From contig JACYLN010000036.1 in assembly GCA_015272515.1 (NCBI GenBank), forward strand, positions 1 to 64,000: a DNA stretch of 64,000 nt. Direction: 5' to 3'. Numbering within the stretch: the first letter of the stretch is position 1; each line of letters begins with the position of its first letter. Below are positions 26,831-37,801 of this stretch, one piece after another. Below the pieces are notes generated by a model. The model did no database searches and was not told where the DNA came from. It saw only the letters and a list, made by a program, of their open reading frames with translations. The DNA comes from Leptolyngbyaceae cyanobacterium C42_A2020_001 (GTDB taxonomy: Bacteria; Cyanobacteriota; Cyanobacteriia; Leptolyngbyales; Leptolyngbyaceae). The translations under genes and the position numbers were made by a program.

Positions 26831-26884
26831 GAACAGTGGCACAAATGGCAAGTTGTTTCAAGGCGAAAGAACGGCAGAACTAGT

Positions 26885-28102
26885 TCAACTAAGGAGGGAA
26901 TGGATGGATGGACTATGCATGATTTTGGGGGTGGGTTTAAGTTGAGAAACAAGAGAATCGGCAAGATTTACGGCTTGTTTAAGCAATTCGGGAGCCTTTT
27001 CGAGTTGTACAGGTTGGGTGAGCTGGGTAAGTGTGGACGGTTCGATCGCCGTTGAGGAAAACTTTTGGATACAAGTTGAAACAACCGTTTGGAGAGAAAC
27101 GGATTCTAACTGTTCCAGAATGGGTGTCAGTAACACTCTGGCGTAGCTGCCGTAAGCAACTCCTGCAATGTAGGGTTGCTCAGGTGGGGAAGGAGTCAAA
27201 GAATGACTGGTTTCCTGCTCAATCGGTTCAGTGGATTTGAGGAGTCCTAGCGATCTCAACTTGGGTACCGTATGGTGGTTAGTGCCACCTGCCAACTGCA
27301 CATAGCCTGGAAGCCTTGCCCGAAGAACTTTTTGCCCTAGTTTAATCGCAGCTTTTGTTGTTCCAACTCCAATATCTCCGCTCATAGGACGGCCATCCGT
27401 TTGCCAAATCAAAGGGCAAGGCAGGGGTGCGATGATGTCATACAATGCTCGGAAATAGTCGATTAAGTGGTCTCCATCTGGGCAGCTAATGGCAATCAAT
27501 TTTAGTTGCTCGATCCAAGGCTTAATTGCCATCCATAAGCGCTGAAAATCTTCCAATCGTCCCGGCTGGGTGTGGATCTCAATTGCATCGACTCCTGCTT
27601 CTAAAATCAAAGGCGCGATCGCGTGTGCCGTAGAAACATAGGAGCGCGTTGAAATATGCTGAACCGGGCAGACTGGTAAGCAGCGTCCACATCCATAGCA
27701 ACGATCAGCAATTACCCCCGACAGTGCGATCGCATTTGCCGGACAAACTGTTTCACAAGGGCGAACACATTCCGCTGGGCAATCTGCTGCAACAAACTCT
27801 GCTTTGCGAAAGTGAGGATCTTCCCCATCATTCAAACTAACCATCAACAGCGGGCTGCCAAAAATGGGTAAAGTCCTATATTGGCGATGGGCTTCGCCAA
27901 TGCAAACTGCGGCATCCAGCGCTTCCTTAGCAGCAATAATTACTGCTGGATCAGCCGCTACGTCAATACAATCTGCCCCAGCTAAGGTATAAGCCAACGT
28001 CAGATTCTGAATGGCAGGGAGGTGTTGAAAGCTGGCTCCGCAAATTAACTTGAACCAGTGACCTTCCCTCAGGGATTGCAAAGGATTATGTTGTTCAGTC
28101 AC
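26885..28102 (-). CDS. ldpA: circadian clock-associated iron-sulfur protein LdpA
   Basis: 405 residues. Two ferredoxin-type cluster motifs are present: CPAECVRPCETVCP and CYGCGRCLPVCP (CX2CX2CX3CP). In Synechococcus elongatus LdpA senses redox state through Fe-S clusters and adjusts clock period to light. The flanking TIM-barrel-like domain (LTLAYTLAGADCIDVAADP...; AGVDAIEIHTQPG) is the usual LdpA body. A C-terminal tail of ~100 residues is variable. It lies next to ndhN, an arrangement also familiar from other cyanobacteria. Confidence 0.92.
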   Translation of the reverse strand: MTEQHNPLQSLREGHWFKLICGASFQHLPAIQNLTLAYTLAGADCIDVAADPAVIIAAKEALDAAVCIGEAHRQYRTLPIFGSPLLMVSLNDGEDPHFRKAEFVAADCPAECVRPCETVCPANAIALSGVIADRCYGCGRCLPVCPVQHISTRSYVSTAHAIAPLILEAGVDAIEIHTQPGRLEDFQRLWMAIKPWIEQLKLIAISCPDGDHLIDYFRALYDIIAPLPCPLIWQTDGRPMSGDIGVGTTKAAIKLGQKVLRARLPGYVQLAGGTNHHTVPKLRSLGLLKSTEPIEQETSHSLTPSPPEQPYIAGVAYGSYARVLLTPILEQLESVSLQTVVSTCIQKFSSTAIEPSTLTQLTQPVQLEKAPELLKQAVNLADSLVSQLKPTPKIMHSPSIHSLLS

Positions 28103-28179
28103 CCTCTCATGCTAATGTGCAATCCGAAAAATTTGGAGATTGAAACCAAAATTATTTGGAATTTGCTCCATAAAACAAA

Positions 28180-28201
28180 GAGACGCTTTGGATAGCGTCC
28201 C
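28180..28201 (-). terminator. hairpin after ndhN
   Basis: GGGACGCT / AGCGTCTC stem on the minus strand, with one G-T pair and followed by TTTGTTTTATGG. It lies about 55 bp downstream of ndhN and could separate ndhN from ldpA. Confidence 0.65.
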
Positions 28202-28256
28202 TTGAAGCCAAAACTCAGCGTAGTTAAAAGCCTGCTATGTCTTACAAATTCAGACG

Positions 28257-28733
28257 CTATGCAGACAACTGCGACTGTTTGAGTGGTTCCCAACGGAAGT
28301 AGCGCTCTCCACCCATCTCTACTGCCAGCTTCACCCGGGGTTCTAGGGTAGGTAGGGTTGATAAATAATTGATTTCTTCACTAGAAAGAATATTGCCCTC
28401 AATAATCCATAACAACAACCCTTTAGATTGAGCCGGAAGCTGCTCCAATCTATACGTCACAATCGGTGGAATGAAGTAACGATAGCCAACGGCTGCTCCA
28501 TTATTTGTACTTTTCTTACCCAGGTGAGGCGGACGAACTCCATGAACTCCCGTAAGATAAGTGGCAATGTCTCCTAAACCGCGTGCCGTAATTGAGAGGG
28601 ACTGGTAACCCGCCGCCCGAATCCGTCTCCGGTACCGACCTTCAAACCCGCCCTCTAACGGCACATACAACCCTAATGCTCCATGCGTTTCCAGGTCGCG
28701 AATCAACTTTTTGCCAGTTGTCAGCAGTGCCAT
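28257..28733 (-). CDS. ndhN: NAD(P)H-quinone oxidoreductase subunit N
   Basis: 158 residues, full length. NdhN belongs to the oxygenic-photosynthesis-specific subunits of the thylakoid NDH-1 complex, which takes electrons from ferredoxin for cyclic flow and respiration. The start MALLTTGKKLIRDLE and the segment AGYQSLSITARGLGD are typical. It is divergent from the endonuclease III-like gene, and its neighbour is ldpA. Confidence 0.96.
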   Translation of the reverse strand: MALLTTGKKLIRDLETHGALGLYVPLEGGFEGRYRRRIRAAGYQSLSITARGLGDIATYLTGVHGVRPPHLGKKSTNNGAAVGYRYFIPPIVTYRLEQLPAQSKGLLLWIIEGNILSSEEINYLSTLPTLEPRVKLAVEMGGERYFRWEPLKQSQLSA

Positions 28734-28896
28734 AAATCCCTCTGCGCCTATCTCTAACCGAACTGATAATTTCTTTTACCTCAGCAGGCAGATACGGCAT
28801 GTGCCAACTGCCTTTCTCCCGTTATAGTCTCGCATACTCCTGAGAGAAGCTCAAAGTTGAAAATGATTGCTGTTTACTATCACTTCAATAGAGATA

Positions 28897-29559
28897 ATGA
28901 TGCAGCCTTTTGATATTGATCTCGCGATCACCCATCTCCGTGAAGCGGTGAAACCCTTTCCTCAAGCCGCAATGTTTGCCTTAGCCGATGAGGGGTTCAA
29001 TACGCTCTTTGAGCAACTCATCTCCTGTATTATCTCTATCCGCACCTACGATGAAGTGAGCCTGCCCGTGTCTCGACGGTTGTTCGCCCAAGCGCGCACT
29101 CCGGACAAGATGAGCAAACTATCTCTTGCCAAAATTGAGGAGTTGATTCGCGAGAGCACCTACGCCAATCGCAAAGCTGAACAAATTCACGCGATCGCTG
29201 ACCAAATCATGACCGAGTACAGCGGCGAACTACCGCAGGATGTCACCGTTCTACTCTCCTTTAAAGGTGTGGGACCAAAGTGCGCCCATCTGGCTTTGGG
29301 AGTTGCCTGCAACCTGCCTTATGTCAGCGTCGATACTCACGTTCATCGGGTTACTAACCGCTGGGGGTATGTTCAAACCACAACCCCAGAGAAAACAACT
29401 CTGGCGCTTGAGGCAAAACTTCCTCAGCCCTACTGGATTGAAATTAATCGCCTGCTTGTTCCTTTTGGAAAACATATCTGCATGGGGCAACTCCCCAAGT
29501 GTTCCACCTGCCCCCTTAGACACATGTGCCAACAAATCGGCGTGCAACGCCATCGCTAG
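28897..29559 (+). CDS. nth: endonuclease III-like DNA glycosylase/AP lyase
   Basis: 220 residues from ATG 28897 (ATG 28900 is equally possible; the TTG at 28867 is unlikely). HhH-GPD fold: hairpin LLSFKGVGPKCAHLALGVA with the catalytic Lys, and the catalytic Asp in SVDTHVHRV. A [4Fe-4S] loop CX6CX2CX5C closes the protein. It removes oxidised pyrimidines and cuts the strand by beta-elimination. Divergent enough that a second nth-like gene could exist elsewhere, so the symbol is by family. It is not part of the ribosomal cluster downstream. Confidence 0.85.
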   Translation: MMQPFDIDLAITHLREAVKPFPQAAMFALADEGFNTLFEQLISCIISIRTYDEVSLPVSRRLFAQARTPDKMSKLSLAKIEELIRESTYANRKAEQIHAIADQIMTEYSGELPQDVTVLLSFKGVGPKCAHLALGVACNLPYVSVDTHVHRVTNRWGYVQTTTPEKTTLALEAKLPQPYWIEINRLLVPFGKHICMGQLPKCSTCPLRHMCQQIGVQRHR

Positions 29560-30016
29560 CTGAAATTGGAAGTGCCAAGATCTCCTAGTTTAATTCAGAG
29601 ATTCAAAGACATTGTTTAAGGGAGATAGTTTCTGCAACCTCAAAATTTTTACAAATAAGTAGACAAAGTTCTAAAATTTCATTTATATTAGATAGCTGTT
29701 GCCTAAATGCTCGTCGCAGGTGGCTTCTCGAAAAGGCTACTTTGAATCGGCATCTCGATTCAATTTGCTCCTGTGACACGGATACTGAGTAGTTTTCTGC
29801 TCAAGTCCTCCAATTGGCGCTAGGTCGTTACATTCGCGTATTGGTCAAGCCTTGTAGGCTCTGAACGCAGGTTAATATCTTTGCCCACCTGTGAGCGATC
29901 GTAGTGGGACTAGAATTTCAACCTGTTTTGGCGAATAGATAGCCAAGAGTAGACCGCCAACCATTGCGTTGTGTCTATCTCTATATGAGTGTGTAAGAAA
30001 AGGGAGTTTAGTCACC
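29560..30016 (+). other. leader region upstream of the ribosomal cluster
   Basis: 457 bp without a recognised gene. A candidate promoter lies at 29660-29689, and the remaining ~330 bp would be a long 5' leader. AAGGGAG precedes the rplC start. Confidence 0.5.
29660..29689 (+). promoter_or_regulatory. candidate promoter of the ribosomal cluster
   Basis: TAGACA (29660-29665) and TATATT (29684-29689) are spaced 18 bp apart, close to sigma-70 consensus. It is the best match upstream of rplC but is an inference from sequence only. Confidence 0.35.
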
Positions 30017-30652
30017 GTGTCTGTCGGTATTCTCGGCACAAAGCTTGGCATGACCCAAGTGTTTGACGAGTCAGGGAAAGCCATCCCGGTCACTGTCATC
30101 CAGGCAGGACCTTGCACCGTCACGCAAGTTAAAACGAAAGAAACAGATGGTTACACTGCTGTTCAGGTTGGCTTTAAAGCGGTAACCCAGAAAGCCTTAA
30201 GCAAGCCTGAACTAGGGCATTTGGCAAAGTCCAATGCTTCTCCGGTTCGGCATCTGCGTGAATACCGCTTGGAGGGCGCTGGCGAATTTGAGTTAGGGCA
30301 GCAAATTACAGTCGACCAGTTTGCTGCTGGGCAGACAGTAGATGTAATCGGTACTAGCATTGGTCGCGGTTTTGCAGGCTATCAAAAACGTCATAACTTC
30401 AAGCGCGGGCCGATGGCGCATGGTTCTAAAAATCATCGCTTGCCTGGTTCTACTGGAGCGGGTACAACCCCTGGGCGTGTCTATCCGGGTAAGCGCATGG
30501 CTGGTCAGTTAGGAAACTCCCGAGTGACTGTTCGTAAGCTGACGGTCGTCCGAGTTGATGCTGAGCGAAACCTGCTACTGATCAAGGGCGCAGTTCCTGG
30601 TAAACCTGGTGCATTAGTGAACGTGTTGCCTGCCAAGATTGTTGGACGTTAG
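30017..30652 (+). CDS. rplC: 50S ribosomal protein L3
   Basis: 211 residues starting at GTG 30017 ([18 protein letters not shown]), preceded by AAGGGAG. A longer frame from 29969 is not supported. L3 binds 23S rRNA and reaches the peptidyl transferase centre through the loop with the GHGSKNHR-like [12 protein letters not shown]. First gene of the large cluster; rpsJ (S10), which heads the E. coli operon, is absent here, as in other cyanobacteria. Confidence 0.98.
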   Translation: MSVGILGTKLGMTQVFDESGKAIPVTVIQAGPCTVTQVKTKETDGYTAVQVGFKAVTQKALSKPELGHLAKSNASPVRHLREYRLEGAGEFELGQQITVDQFAAGQTVDVIGTSIGRGFAGYQKRHNFKRGPMAHGSKNHRLPGSTGAGTTPGRVYPGKRMAGQLGNSRVTVRKLTVVRVDAERNLLLIKGAVPGKPGALVNVLPAKIVGR

Positions 30653-30735
30653 TGGGATTGAGTTGAATACCAAGAGCATCTATGTTCAGTATTTTGCCTC
30701 AATAGCCGTTGAGAGTAGAGCAAGGTTAACGAGTT

Positions 30736-31371
30736 ATGGTTGATTGTGCGGTTAAGGATTGGGAAGGGAGAGACGTTGGCAGCACTTCATTAGATCTGAA
30801 GGTGGCTGCTGAACAAAGTGCTTCTCACGTTGTTCACAGAGCATTGGTGCGCCAGCTTGCGAATGCTCGACAAGGGACGGTTTCTACCAAAACTCGTGCG
30901 GAAGTGAGTGGGGGTGGACGTAAACCCTGGCGACAGAAAGGTACCGGACGGGCACGAGCAGGGTCTAACCGTTCTCCACTGTGGCGTGGAGGTGGTGTTA
31001 TCTTTGGACCCAAACCCAGAGATTACTCCTTAAAAATGAATCGTAAGGAGCGTCGTCTTGCACTTAGAACTGCATTTCAGAGCCGAATCGATGATCTGAT
31101 TGTTGTTCAAGATTTTGCAGATAAACTACCACGTCCTAAAACAAAGGATTTGGTGAACGCCTTGAAGGGATGGGGTGTTGACACTGCTGAATCTAAGGTG
31201 CTGTTGATTTTGGCAGAGCGCAACGAGATGATTTATTTATCAGCTCGGAATATTGAAAAGCTACGTCTTATTTCTGCTAGCAATCTGAACGTATTTGATT
31301 TGCTGGTAGCCGATTATATCGTGGTAACAGCGTCTGCAATTGAAAAAATTCAGGAGGTGTACGGTGGCTGA
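30736..31371 (+). CDS. rplD: 50S ribosomal protein L4
   Basis: 211 residues. The long basic loop ([29 protein letters not shown], residues ~55-85) reaches into the exit tunnel. In E. coli L4 also represses its own operon; whether this happens here is unknown. The stop overlaps the rplW start by 8 bp, implying translational coupling. Confidence 0.98.
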   Translation: MVDCAVKDWEGRDVGSTSLDLKVAAEQSASHVVHRALVRQLANARQGTVSTKTRAEVSGGGRKPWRQKGTGRARAGSNRSPLWRGGGVIFGPKPRDYSLKMNRKERRLALRTAFQSRIDDLIVVQDFADKLPRPKTKDLVNALKGWGVDTAESKVLLILAERNEMIYLSARNIEKLRLISASNLNVFDLLVADYIVVTASAIEKIQEVYGG

Positions 31372-31666
31372 ATTTAATCCTCGTGATCTCATGGATTTGG
31401 TTCGTCGCCCTATCATCACCGAGAAAGCGACTTTGCTATTAGAGAATAACCAGTACACCTTTGAGGTGGCTCCTAAGGCCACTAAACCGGAAATCAAAGC
31501 AGCGATTGAAACCCTGTTTGATGTCAAAGTCGTAGGAGTTAGTACCCTAAATCCGCCTCGCAAGAAGCGTCGGGTTGGTAAGTTTATGGGGCATCGATCG
31601 CTCTACAAGCGTGCAATTGTAACATTGGCTCCTGGTGATTCCATCACTTTATTTCCAGAGGTTTGA
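31364..31666 (+). CDS. rplW: 50S ribosomal protein L23
   Basis: 100 residues from GTG 31364, preceded by CAGGAGG inside the end of rplD. Family features: [13 protein letters not shown] and the C-terminal basic loop [14 protein letters not shown]23 lies at the tunnel exit and docks trigger factor and SRP. A frame opening at 31340 would add eight residues and is rejected because of the strong binding site. Confidence 0.97.
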   Translation: MAEFNPRDLMDLVRRPIITEKATLLLENNQYTFEVAPKATKPEIKAAIETLFDVKVVGVSTLNPPRKKRRVGKFMGHRSLYKRAIVTLAPGDSITLFPEV

Positions 31667-31704
31667 TGCCTCTCTATTAGGCAAGGTAGTTAAGAGAGTA
31701 AGTT

Positions 31705-32568
31705 ATGGGCATTCGTATATATCGACCCTATACCCCTGGCACTCGTGAGCGCAGCATTTCGGATTTTGCTGAAATTACTCGCAGTGAACCTGAGAAGTCT
31801 TTGACTAAATCTCGTCACCGAGCGAAAGGACGCAACAACCGAGGTGTGATTACGTGTCGGCATCGTGGCGGTGGACACAAACGGCTTTACCGGATGGTGG
31901 ATTTCCGACGAGACAAGCACAACATTCCAGCAAAGGTTGCAGCAATTGAGTATGACCCGAATCGGAACGCTCGAATTGCACTGCTGTACTACCAGGATGG
32001 GGAAAAGCGATATATCCTTCATCCAGCGGGTTTGGCGGTAGGTGCCACGGTAATTGCAGGAGCGGATGCCCCAATCGAAGTTGGTAATGCTCTACCGCTA
32101 GCTAACATTCCGCTAGGAACCACTGTCCACAACGTGGAGCTTACTCCTGGCAAGGGCGGACAGATTGTACGGGCCGCGGGGACGAGTGCTCAAGTTGCTG
32201 CAAAGGAAGGGAATTTTGTCACGCTCAAGCTGCCTTCCAGTGAGGTGCGGATGATTCGTCGAGAGTGTTACGCAACGATTGGGCAAGTAGGTAATGCCGA
32301 TATTCGTAACGCTAGCCTGGGCAAAGCTGGGCGCAAACGTCATTTAGGGCGACGACCAGAGGTTCGTGGTAGCGTGATGAACCCGGTGGATCACCCCCAT
32401 GGTGGTGGAGAAGGGCGTGCACCGATTGGACGTTCTGGTCCTGTGACTCCCTGGGGTAAGCCTGCTCTAGGGCGGAAGACTCGGAAGAAGCGTAAGCTGA
32501 GCGACGCTTTGATTGTTCGTCGCCGTCGTAAGTCTTCTAAGCGTGGTAGAGGCGGTCGGGATTCGTAG
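31705..32568 (+). CDS. rplB: 50S ribosomal protein L2
   Basis: 287 residues, full length. It is one of the largest and most conserved ribosomal proteins, needed for subunit joining and peptidyl transfer. The signature [17 protein letters not shown] carries the His linked to activity, and the basic tail ends in KRGRGGRDS. Confidence 0.99.
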   Translation: MGIRIYRPYTPGTRERSISDFAEITRSEPEKSLTKSRHRAKGRNNRGVITCRHRGGGHKRLYRMVDFRRDKHNIPAKVAAIEYDPNRNARIALLYYQDGEKRYILHPAGLAVGATVIAGADAPIEVGNALPLANIPLGTTVHNVELTPGKGGQIVRAAGTSAQVAAKEGNFVTLKLPSSEVRMIRRECYATIGQVGNADIRNASLGKAGRKRHLGRRPEVRGSVMNPVDHPHGGGEGRAPIGRSGPVTPWGKPALGRKTRKKRKLSDALIVRRRRKSSKRGRGGRDS

Positions 32569-32588
32569 GGTGATAGGAGAAAAGGAAA

Positions 32589-32867
32589 ATGTCTCGTTCG
32601 CTGAAAAAAGGTCCGTTTGTTGCAGATCATCTGATGCGGAAGGTTGAAGCTCTGAACGCGAAAGGTGATAAGCAGGTGATTAAAACTTGGTCTCGTGCCT
32701 CCACGATTTTGCCTCAGATGATTGGTCATACGATCGCTGTTCATAACGGAAAAACCCATGTACCCGTCTATGTGACCGAGCAAATGGTGGGGCACAAGCT
32801 GGGTGAGTTTGCACCAACCCGCACCTTCCGGGGGCACGCGGGTAGCGACAAAAAAGCTCGTCGGTAG
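32589..32867 (+). CDS. rpsS: 30S ribosomal protein S19
   Basis: 92 residues ([20 protein letters not shown]...). S19 works with S13 at the head of the 30S subunit, near the A-site tRNA and the inter-subunit bridge. A GGAGAAAAGGAAA tract precedes the start. 34 bp separate it from rplV. Confidence 0.98.
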   Translation: MSRSLKKGPFVADHLMRKVEALNAKGDKQVIKTWSRASTILPQMIGHTIAVHNGKTHVPVYVTEQMVGHKLGEFAPTRTFRGHAGSDKKARR

Positions 32868-32901
32868 GCGTGGCTACTAGCTATCTGCTAAGGGAGAAAA
32901 A

Positions 32902-33264
32902 ATGGCTGTTGATACTGCAACTGAAGTTAAAGCGATCGCTCGCTATATCCGCATGTCTCCGCATAAGGTACGGCGCGTACTTGATCAAATTCGAGGACGT
33001 TCTTACCGTGAGGCTCTGATTATTCTCGAATTCATGCCCTATCGTGCTTGTGAGCCAATTTTGAAAGTCCTCCGGTCTGCGGCGGCAAATGCAGAGCATA
33101 ACGAAGGGTACGACCGAGCCAACCTCATTGTTAGCACTGCCTACGCCGATCAGGGACCAACGTTGAAACGTTATCGCCCTCGTGCTCAAGGACGTGCTTA
33201 CCAGATTCGGAAACCGACTTGTCATATTACAATCGCTGTCGCTCCGGGTGCCGGAGACGAGTAG
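32902..33264 (+). CDS. rplV: 50S ribosomal protein L22
   Basis: 120 residues. L22 touches all 23S domains and lines the exit tunnel with its beta-hairpin, here [22 protein letters not shown]. The start [26 protein letters not shown] is typical, preceded by AGGGAG. Confidence 0.98.
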   Translation: MAVDTATEVKAIARYIRMSPHKVRRVLDQIRGRSYREALIILEFMPYRACEPILKVLRSAAANAEHNEGYDRANLIVSTAYADQGPTLKRYRPRAQGRAYQIRKPTCHITIAVAPGAGDE

Positions 33265-33308
33265 TTCGTTATTAAACCGTGTATTGAGCTTGTACGAGGA
33301 CGCATCCT

Positions 33309-34055
33309 GTGGGACAGAAGATTCATCCAACTGGTCTACGCTTAGGTATTACTCAGGAGCATCGCTCTCGTTGGTTCGCTGACGAGAATCGCTATGCTGA
33401 ACTGCTGCAAGAGGACTTTAAAATCCGCCATTTTTTCCAGAAGAATCCTCTAAAGCTGAAAGGGCTTGAGAGTCCTGGAATTGCCCAAATTCGGATTGAG
33501 CGCAAAGCGGATCAGATCGATCTGGAAGTCCATACAGCTCGTCCTGGTGTCGTGGTAGGTCGCGGCGGTCAAGGGATTGAGGAACTGCGAAGTGGACTGC
33601 AGAAGGTATTGGGCGGCGATCGCCAAATCCGAATCAACGTGGTTGAAGTGGCACGAGTCGATGCTGACGCAGCGCTGATTGGTGAATACATTGCCCAACA
33701 GCTAGAGCGACGGGTTTCGTTTCGGCGAGTGGTGCGCCAAGCGATTCAGCGGGCACAAAAAGCAGGCATTGAAGGGATCAAGATTCAGGTCAGTGGTCGC
33801 TTAAATGGTGCTGAAATTGCTCGTCCTGAATGGACTCGTGAAGGGCGGGTTCCACTCCATACCCTTCGAGCTGATATTGATTACGCTTACTGCACCGCTA
33901 GCACAATTTACGGCACCCTCGGCATTAAGGTATGGGTATTCAAAGGCGAAATTCTTCCTGGACAGGAAGAACGCCCAGCTCCAACTAATCAACAGCCACG
34001 TCGTCGTCAGCAGCGTCGCCGTCAACAATTTGAAGATCGTTCAAATGAAGGATAG
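33309..34055 (+). CDS. rpsC: 30S ribosomal protein S3
   Basis: 248 residues from GTG 33309 ([15 protein letters not shown]). The KH domain has the GRGG loop ([13 protein letters not shown]), and the C-terminal half has the S3 signature. S3 lies at the mRNA entry and helps unwind mRNA. The C-terminal tail is extended with Arg/Gln-rich sequence ([14 protein letters not shown]), which is common in cyanobacteria. Confidence 0.98.
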   Translation: MGQKIHPTGLRLGITQEHRSRWFADENRYAELLQEDFKIRHFFQKNPLKLKGLESPGIAQIRIERKADQIDLEVHTARPGVVVGRGGQGIEELRSGLQKVLGGDRQIRINVVEVARVDADAALIGEYIAQQLERRVSFRRVVRQAIQRAQKAGIEGIKIQVSGRLNGAEIARPEWTREGRVPLHTLRADIDYAYCTASTIYGTLGIKVWVFKGEILPGQEERPAPTNQQPRRRQQRRRQQFEDRSNEG

Positions 34056-34123
34056 AGCATGAAGTGGAAGACATAACTCTCCCTCTTAACCTCTCATCGA
34101 TTGACTTCTCAAGGTATTGAGCC

Positions 34124-34546
34124 ATGTTAAGCCCAAGAAGAACAAAATTTCGTAAACAACAACGCGGACGCATGAAGGGTTTGGCGACCCGTGGGAATGA
34201 ACTCAACTTTGGTGAATTTGGGCTACAGGCTTTGGAGCCTACCTGGATTACATCTCGCCAAATCGAAGCCAGTCGTCGTGCAATGACTCGTTACATCCGT
34301 CGAGGTGGCAAAATCTGGATTCGGATTTTTCCAGATAAGCCTGTCACCATGCGTCCTGCTGAAACTCGAATGGGTTCTGGTAAGGGAGCACCTGAATTTT
34401 GGGTTGCCGTTGTCAAGCCAGGGCGAATCATGTTTGAGATTGCTGGAGTTCCTGAGGCGACGGCTCGTGAAGCAATGCGATTAGCGCAATACAAGTTGCC
34501 GATCAAAACAAAGTTCATTACCCGCGAAACGACAGAGGAATCTTGA
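34124..34546 (+). CDS. rplP: 50S ribosomal protein L16
   Basis: 140 residues ([19 protein letters not shown]). L16 positions A-site tRNA and helps late 50S assembly. The internal [15 protein letters not shown] and [19 protein letters not shown] are signature stretches. Its stop and the rpmC start are separated by a single base. Confidence 0.99.
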   Translation: MLSPRRTKFRKQQRGRMKGLATRGNELNFGEFGLQALEPTWITSRQIEASRRAMTRYIRRGGKIWIRIFPDKPVTMRPAETRMGSGKGAPEFWVAVVKPGRIMFEIAGVPEATAREAMRLAQYKLPIKTKFITRETTEES

Positions 34547-34547
34547 G

Positions 34548-34760
34548 ATGGCACTATCAAAGATCGATGAGGTTCGCAGTCTGAGTGACCAAGAGCTAGA
34601 AGAGCAGATTGTTGCTGTCAAAAAACAATTGTTTGAACTGCGGTTCCAGAAAGGAACGCGACGATTAGAGAAGCCCCATCAGTTCAAACATCACCGTCAT
34701 CGGTTAGCTCAGTTGATGACGGTTGAATGGGAGCGTCAGCAGTCGCAGGCTGATAGCTAA
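34548..34760 (+). CDS. rpmC: 50S ribosomal protein L29
   Basis: 70 residues, two-helix hairpin. It lies near the tunnel exit beside L23. [30 protein letters not shown] is characteristic. Confidence 0.97.
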   Translation: MALSKIDEVRSLSDQELEEQIVAVKKQLFELRFQKGTRRLEKPHQFKHHRHRLAQLMTVEWERQQSQADS

Positions 34761-34821
34761 TTTCTCAGAGCGAAATACACACATTTTTATCCTTCATCTT
34801 ATTCCTTATGGAGTAATCGAG

Positions 34822-35073
34822 ATGGCAGTAAAAGAAAGAGTTGGCTTAGTTGTCAGCGACAAGATGGAAAAGACGGTGGTGGTTGCGGTAGAAAACCGAG
34901 CAGCTCATCCTAAGTACGGCAAGATTGTTGCCAAAACCAAGCGCTACAAAGCTCATGATGAAGAGAATAAGTGCAAAATTGGCGATCGCGTTCGTATTCA
35001 GGAGACCCGTCCCTTGAGCCGCACTAAGCGTTGGCAAGTGATCGATATTCTGACCACAGCAACCCAAGCGTAG
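34822..35073 (+). CDS. rpsQ: 30S ribosomal protein S17
   Basis: 83 residues from ATG 34822 ([21 protein letters not shown]). A longer frame overlaps rpmC from 34723 but has no family support. S17 is a primary binder of 16S rRNA with an OB-fold. GGAG is present before the ATG. Confidence 0.97.
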   Translation: MAVKERVGLVVSDKMEKTVVVAVENRAAHPKYGKIVAKTKRYKAHDEENKCKIGDRVRIQETRPLSRTKRWQVIDILTTATQA

Positions 35074-35086
35074 AGGAAGGTGACCC

Positions 35087-35455
35087 ATGATTCAGCCGCA
35101 GAGCTATCTCAATGTTGCAGATAATAGCGGTGCTCGTAAATTGATGTGCATTCGCGTGTTGGGCGGTGGCAATCGTCGCTACGCGGGCATTGGAGACATC
35201 GTTGTGGCTGTCGTGAAAGATGCAATTCCGAACATGGCAGTCAAAAAGTCTGACGTAGTGATGGCAGTAATTGTACGGACTCGTAAAACACTACGTCGGG
35301 AAAGTGGTATGAGTATTCGGTTCGATGATAACGCTGCTGTCATCATCAATAAAGATAAGAATCCTCGTGGAACTCGTGTGTTCGGTCCTGTAGCTCGTGA
35401 ACTTCGGGATAAAGAATTCACCAAAATTGTATCGCTGGCTCCGGAGGTGCTGTAA
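35087..35455 (+). CDS. rplN: 50S ribosomal protein L14
   Basis: 122 residues ([27 protein letters not shown]). L14 lies at the subunit interface and binds the silencing factor RsfS in other bacteria. Its stop TAA overlaps the rplX ATG by one base (TAATG). Confidence 0.99.
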   Translation: MIQPQSYLNVADNSGARKLMCIRVLGGGNRRYAGIGDIVVAVVKDAIPNMAVKKSDVVMAVIVRTRKTLRRESGMSIRFDDNAAVIINKDKNPRGTRVFGPVARELRDKEFTKIVSLAPEVL

Positions 35456-35799
35456 TGCCAAAGACTCAAACAGTAACTCGCTATAAAATGCATGTCAAAA
35501 AAGGCGATACGGTTCAGGTCATCGCTGGCAAAGACAAAGGAAAGGTTGGTGAGGTTCTTCAAACTTTTCCAAAGGAAAGCAAGGTTTTGGTTAGGGGTGT
35601 TAATTTCCGCACCAAACACGTTAAACCTCAGCAGGAAGGTGAGTCTGGACAAATTGTGACGGCGGAAGCGCCTATCCACAGTTCCAATGTCATGCTCTAC
35701 TCTGAGAAGCAGAAAGTCGCTAGTCGCATCTCCTACACGTTCAATGCAGACGGACGGAAAGTGAGAATGCTCAAGAAGACAGGCGAAATTATTGATTAA
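35455..35799 (+). CDS. rplX: 50S ribosomal protein L24
   Basis: 114 residues with a KOW domain ([20 protein letters not shown]). L24 initiates 50S assembly by binding 23S domain I. One-base overlap with rplN indicates coupled translation. Confidence 0.98.
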   Translation: MPKTQTVTRYKMHVKKGDTVQVIAGKDKGKVGEVLQTFPKESKVLVRGVNFRTKHVKPQQEGESGQIVTAEAPIHSSNVMLYSEKQKVASRISYTFNADGRKVRMLKKTGEIID

Positions 35800-35848
35800 C
35801 TTAAACCATTCCCTGACCAAGCCCAGGGATATGCGAGGAAGATAAACC

Positions 35849-36394
35849 ATGCCACAACGACTGAAAGAGCATTATCAAGAGAAAATCGTCCCGAAACTGA
35901 AAGAGCAGTTTGGCTACACTAACGTTCATCAGGTGCCCAAACTGGTCAAAATTACAGTGAACCGAGGACTGGGAGAGGCATCTCAAAATGCGAAAGCATT
36001 GGAAGCGTCGCTTGCTGAGATTGCAACGATTACTGGGCAAAAGCCTGTGGTAACAAGGGCAAAGAAGGCGATCGCAGGCTTTAAGTTGCGACAAGGCATG
36101 CCGGTAGGGATCATGGTAACCCTGCGCTCAGATCGAATGTATGCGTTTCTGGATCGTCTCGTGAATCTCTCTCTTCCAAGAATTCGGGATTTTCGAGGGA
36201 TTAGCCCCAAGAGTTTTGATGGGCGTGGTAATTACACTCTAGGAATTCGAGAACAACTCATCTTCCCAGAAATAGAGTACGACAGCATTGATCAGATTCG
36301 CGGAATGGATATTTCTATCATCACCACGGCAAACACTGACGAGGAAGGTCGAGCCTTGTTGAAAGAGTTTGGAATGCCCTTCCGGGACAGCTAG
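35849..36394 (+). CDS. rplE: 50S ribosomal protein L5
   Basis: 181 residues. L5 binds 5S rRNA and touches P-site t[23 protein letters not shown] and [14 protein letters not shown] are signatures. rpsN (S14), which follows rplE in E. coli, is missing here. Confidence 0.98.
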   Translation: MPQRLKEHYQEKIVPKLKEQFGYTNVHQVPKLVKITVNRGLGEASQNAKALEASLAEIATITGQKPVVTRAKKAIAGFKLRQGMPVGIMVTLRSDRMYAFLDRLVNLSLPRIRDFRGISPKSFDGRGNYTLGIREQLIFPEIEYDSIDQIRGMDISIITTANTDEEGRALLKEFGMPFRDS

Positions 36395-36416
36395 GCAGAT
36401 TGATTAAGGGAACACT

Positions 36417-36818
36417 ATGGCGGTAAACGACACGATTGCAGATATGTTGACCCGGATTCGTAACGCGAATCTGGCTCGTCACCAAACGACTGAAGTCCCT
36501 TCCACCAAAATGACTCGCAGCATTGCTCAAGTTCTAAAGAACGAAGGCTTTATTGGCGAATTTGAGGAAGTTGGCGAGGGTGTTAAGAAGCATTTAGTCA
36601 TCTCCTTGAAATATAAGGGCAAGGGTAAGCGCCCAATTATCAATTCCTTGAAACGAGTTAGTAAGCCAGGATTTCGAGTCTATTCCAACCGAAAGGATTT
36701 GCCACGAGTTTTGGGCGGCATTGGTATAGCAATTATTTCCACCTCAAGCGGCATTATGACTGACCGTGAAGCTCGGCATCAGGGCCTGGGTGGTGAAGTC
36801 CTTTGCTATGTTTGGTAA
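36417..36818 (+). CDS. rpsH: 30S ribosomal protein S8
   Basis: 133 residues ([22 protein letters not shown]). S8 organises the central domain of 16S rRNA and in E. coli represses the spc operon. The C-terminal [26 protein letters not shown] is the family end. Confidence 0.98.
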   Translation: MAVNDTIADMLTRIRNANLARHQTTEVPSTKMTRSIAQVLKNEGFIGEFEEVGEGVKKHLVISLKYKGKGKRPIINSLKRVSKPGFRVYSNRKDLPRVLGGIGIAIISTSSGIMTDREARHQGLGGEVLCYVW

Positions 36819-36885
36819 CTGACTGAAGGACAAACATTCAAAAGTATGCAACCTCAATCAGCGATCGAGGGATTAGGAGCAAACT

Positions 36886-37425
36886 ATGTCGCGTATCGGT
36901 AAACGTCCCATTAGTATTCCCAATAAAGTGACTGTCGCCATTGACGGTCAATCTGTAACGGTCAAAGGTCCGAAGGGTGAGTTATCTCGTGTTTTGCCAG
37001 GCGAGGTTGAGGTGACCCAGGAAGGAGAAACCGTACTTGTGAATCGTCGAGATGATTCACGGGTAGCACGTCAACGGCACGGGCTTTGTCGGACTTTAGT
37101 CGCCAACATGGTTGAGGGCGTATCTCAAGGATTCCAACGTCGGCTTGAGATTACAGGCGTTGGTTATCGTGCTCAGGTGCAGGGCAAAAATTTGACACTC
37201 AATATGGGCTACAGCCATCCTGTTCAGATTGAACCACCTGATGGGATTCAATTTGCTGTTGAAAATAACACGAACGTGATCGTAACTGGGATTGATAAAG
37301 AAATTGTTGGCAACACAGCCGCCCGAATTCGTGCGGTTCGTCCTCCCGAACCCTATAAAGGTAAGGGGATTCGCTACGCTGGTGAAGTGATTAAGCGTAA
37401 GGCTGGAAAGGCAGGTAAGAAGTAA
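36886..37425 (+). CDS. rplF: 50S ribosomal protein L6
   Basis: 179 residues, two similar domains. It lies near the factor-binding site beneath the L7/L12 stalk. The end [20 protein letters not shown] is diagnostic. A 2-bp gap separates it from rplR. Confidence 0.98.
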   Translation: MSRIGKRPISIPNKVTVAIDGQSVTVKGPKGELSRVLPGEVEVTQEGETVLVNRRDDSRVARQRHGLCRTLVANMVEGVSQGFQRRLEITGVGYRAQVQGKNLTLNMGYSHPVQIEPPDGIQFAVENNTNVIVTGIDKEIVGNTAARIRAVRPPEPYKGKGIRYAGEVIKRKAGKAGKK

Positions 37426-37427
37426 TT

Positions 37428-37790
37428 ATGAAAGTAAGTCGCAGAGAATCTACACGTCGTCGCCATGCGCGGGTTCGTCGCAAGGTCCTCGGTACTACAG
37501 AACGCCCTCGCCTTGCTGTGTTTCGCTCTAATCAGCACATTTACGTGCAGCTCATTGACGATACGCAGCATCACACGATCGCTTCTGCATCCACCGTTGA
37601 TCCCGACCTGAAAAGTGATCTGGAGTCTGGAGCAAATTGTGACGCTTCTACCAAAGTCGGAAAGCTGATTGCTGAGCGATCGCTGGAGAAAGGAATCAAA
37701 CAAGTTGTGTTTGACCGGGGTGGAAATCTGTATCACGGTCGTGTTAAGGCATTAGCCGATGCTGCTCGTGAAGCTGGCTTGGAATTCTAA
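37428..37790 (+). CDS. rplR: 50S ribosomal protein L18
   Basis: 120 residues with the basic N terminus typical of L18, which binds 5S rRNA and helps install it in the large subunit. [27 protein letters not shown] is the family end. Confidence 0.98.
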   Translation: MKVSRRESTRRRHARVRRKVLGTTERPRLAVFRSNQHIYVQLIDDTQHHTIASASTVDPDLKSDLESGANCDASTKVGKLIAERSLEKGIKQVVFDRGGNLYHGRVKALADAAREAGLEF

Positions 37791-37801
37791 GGAAGGGAAT
37801 T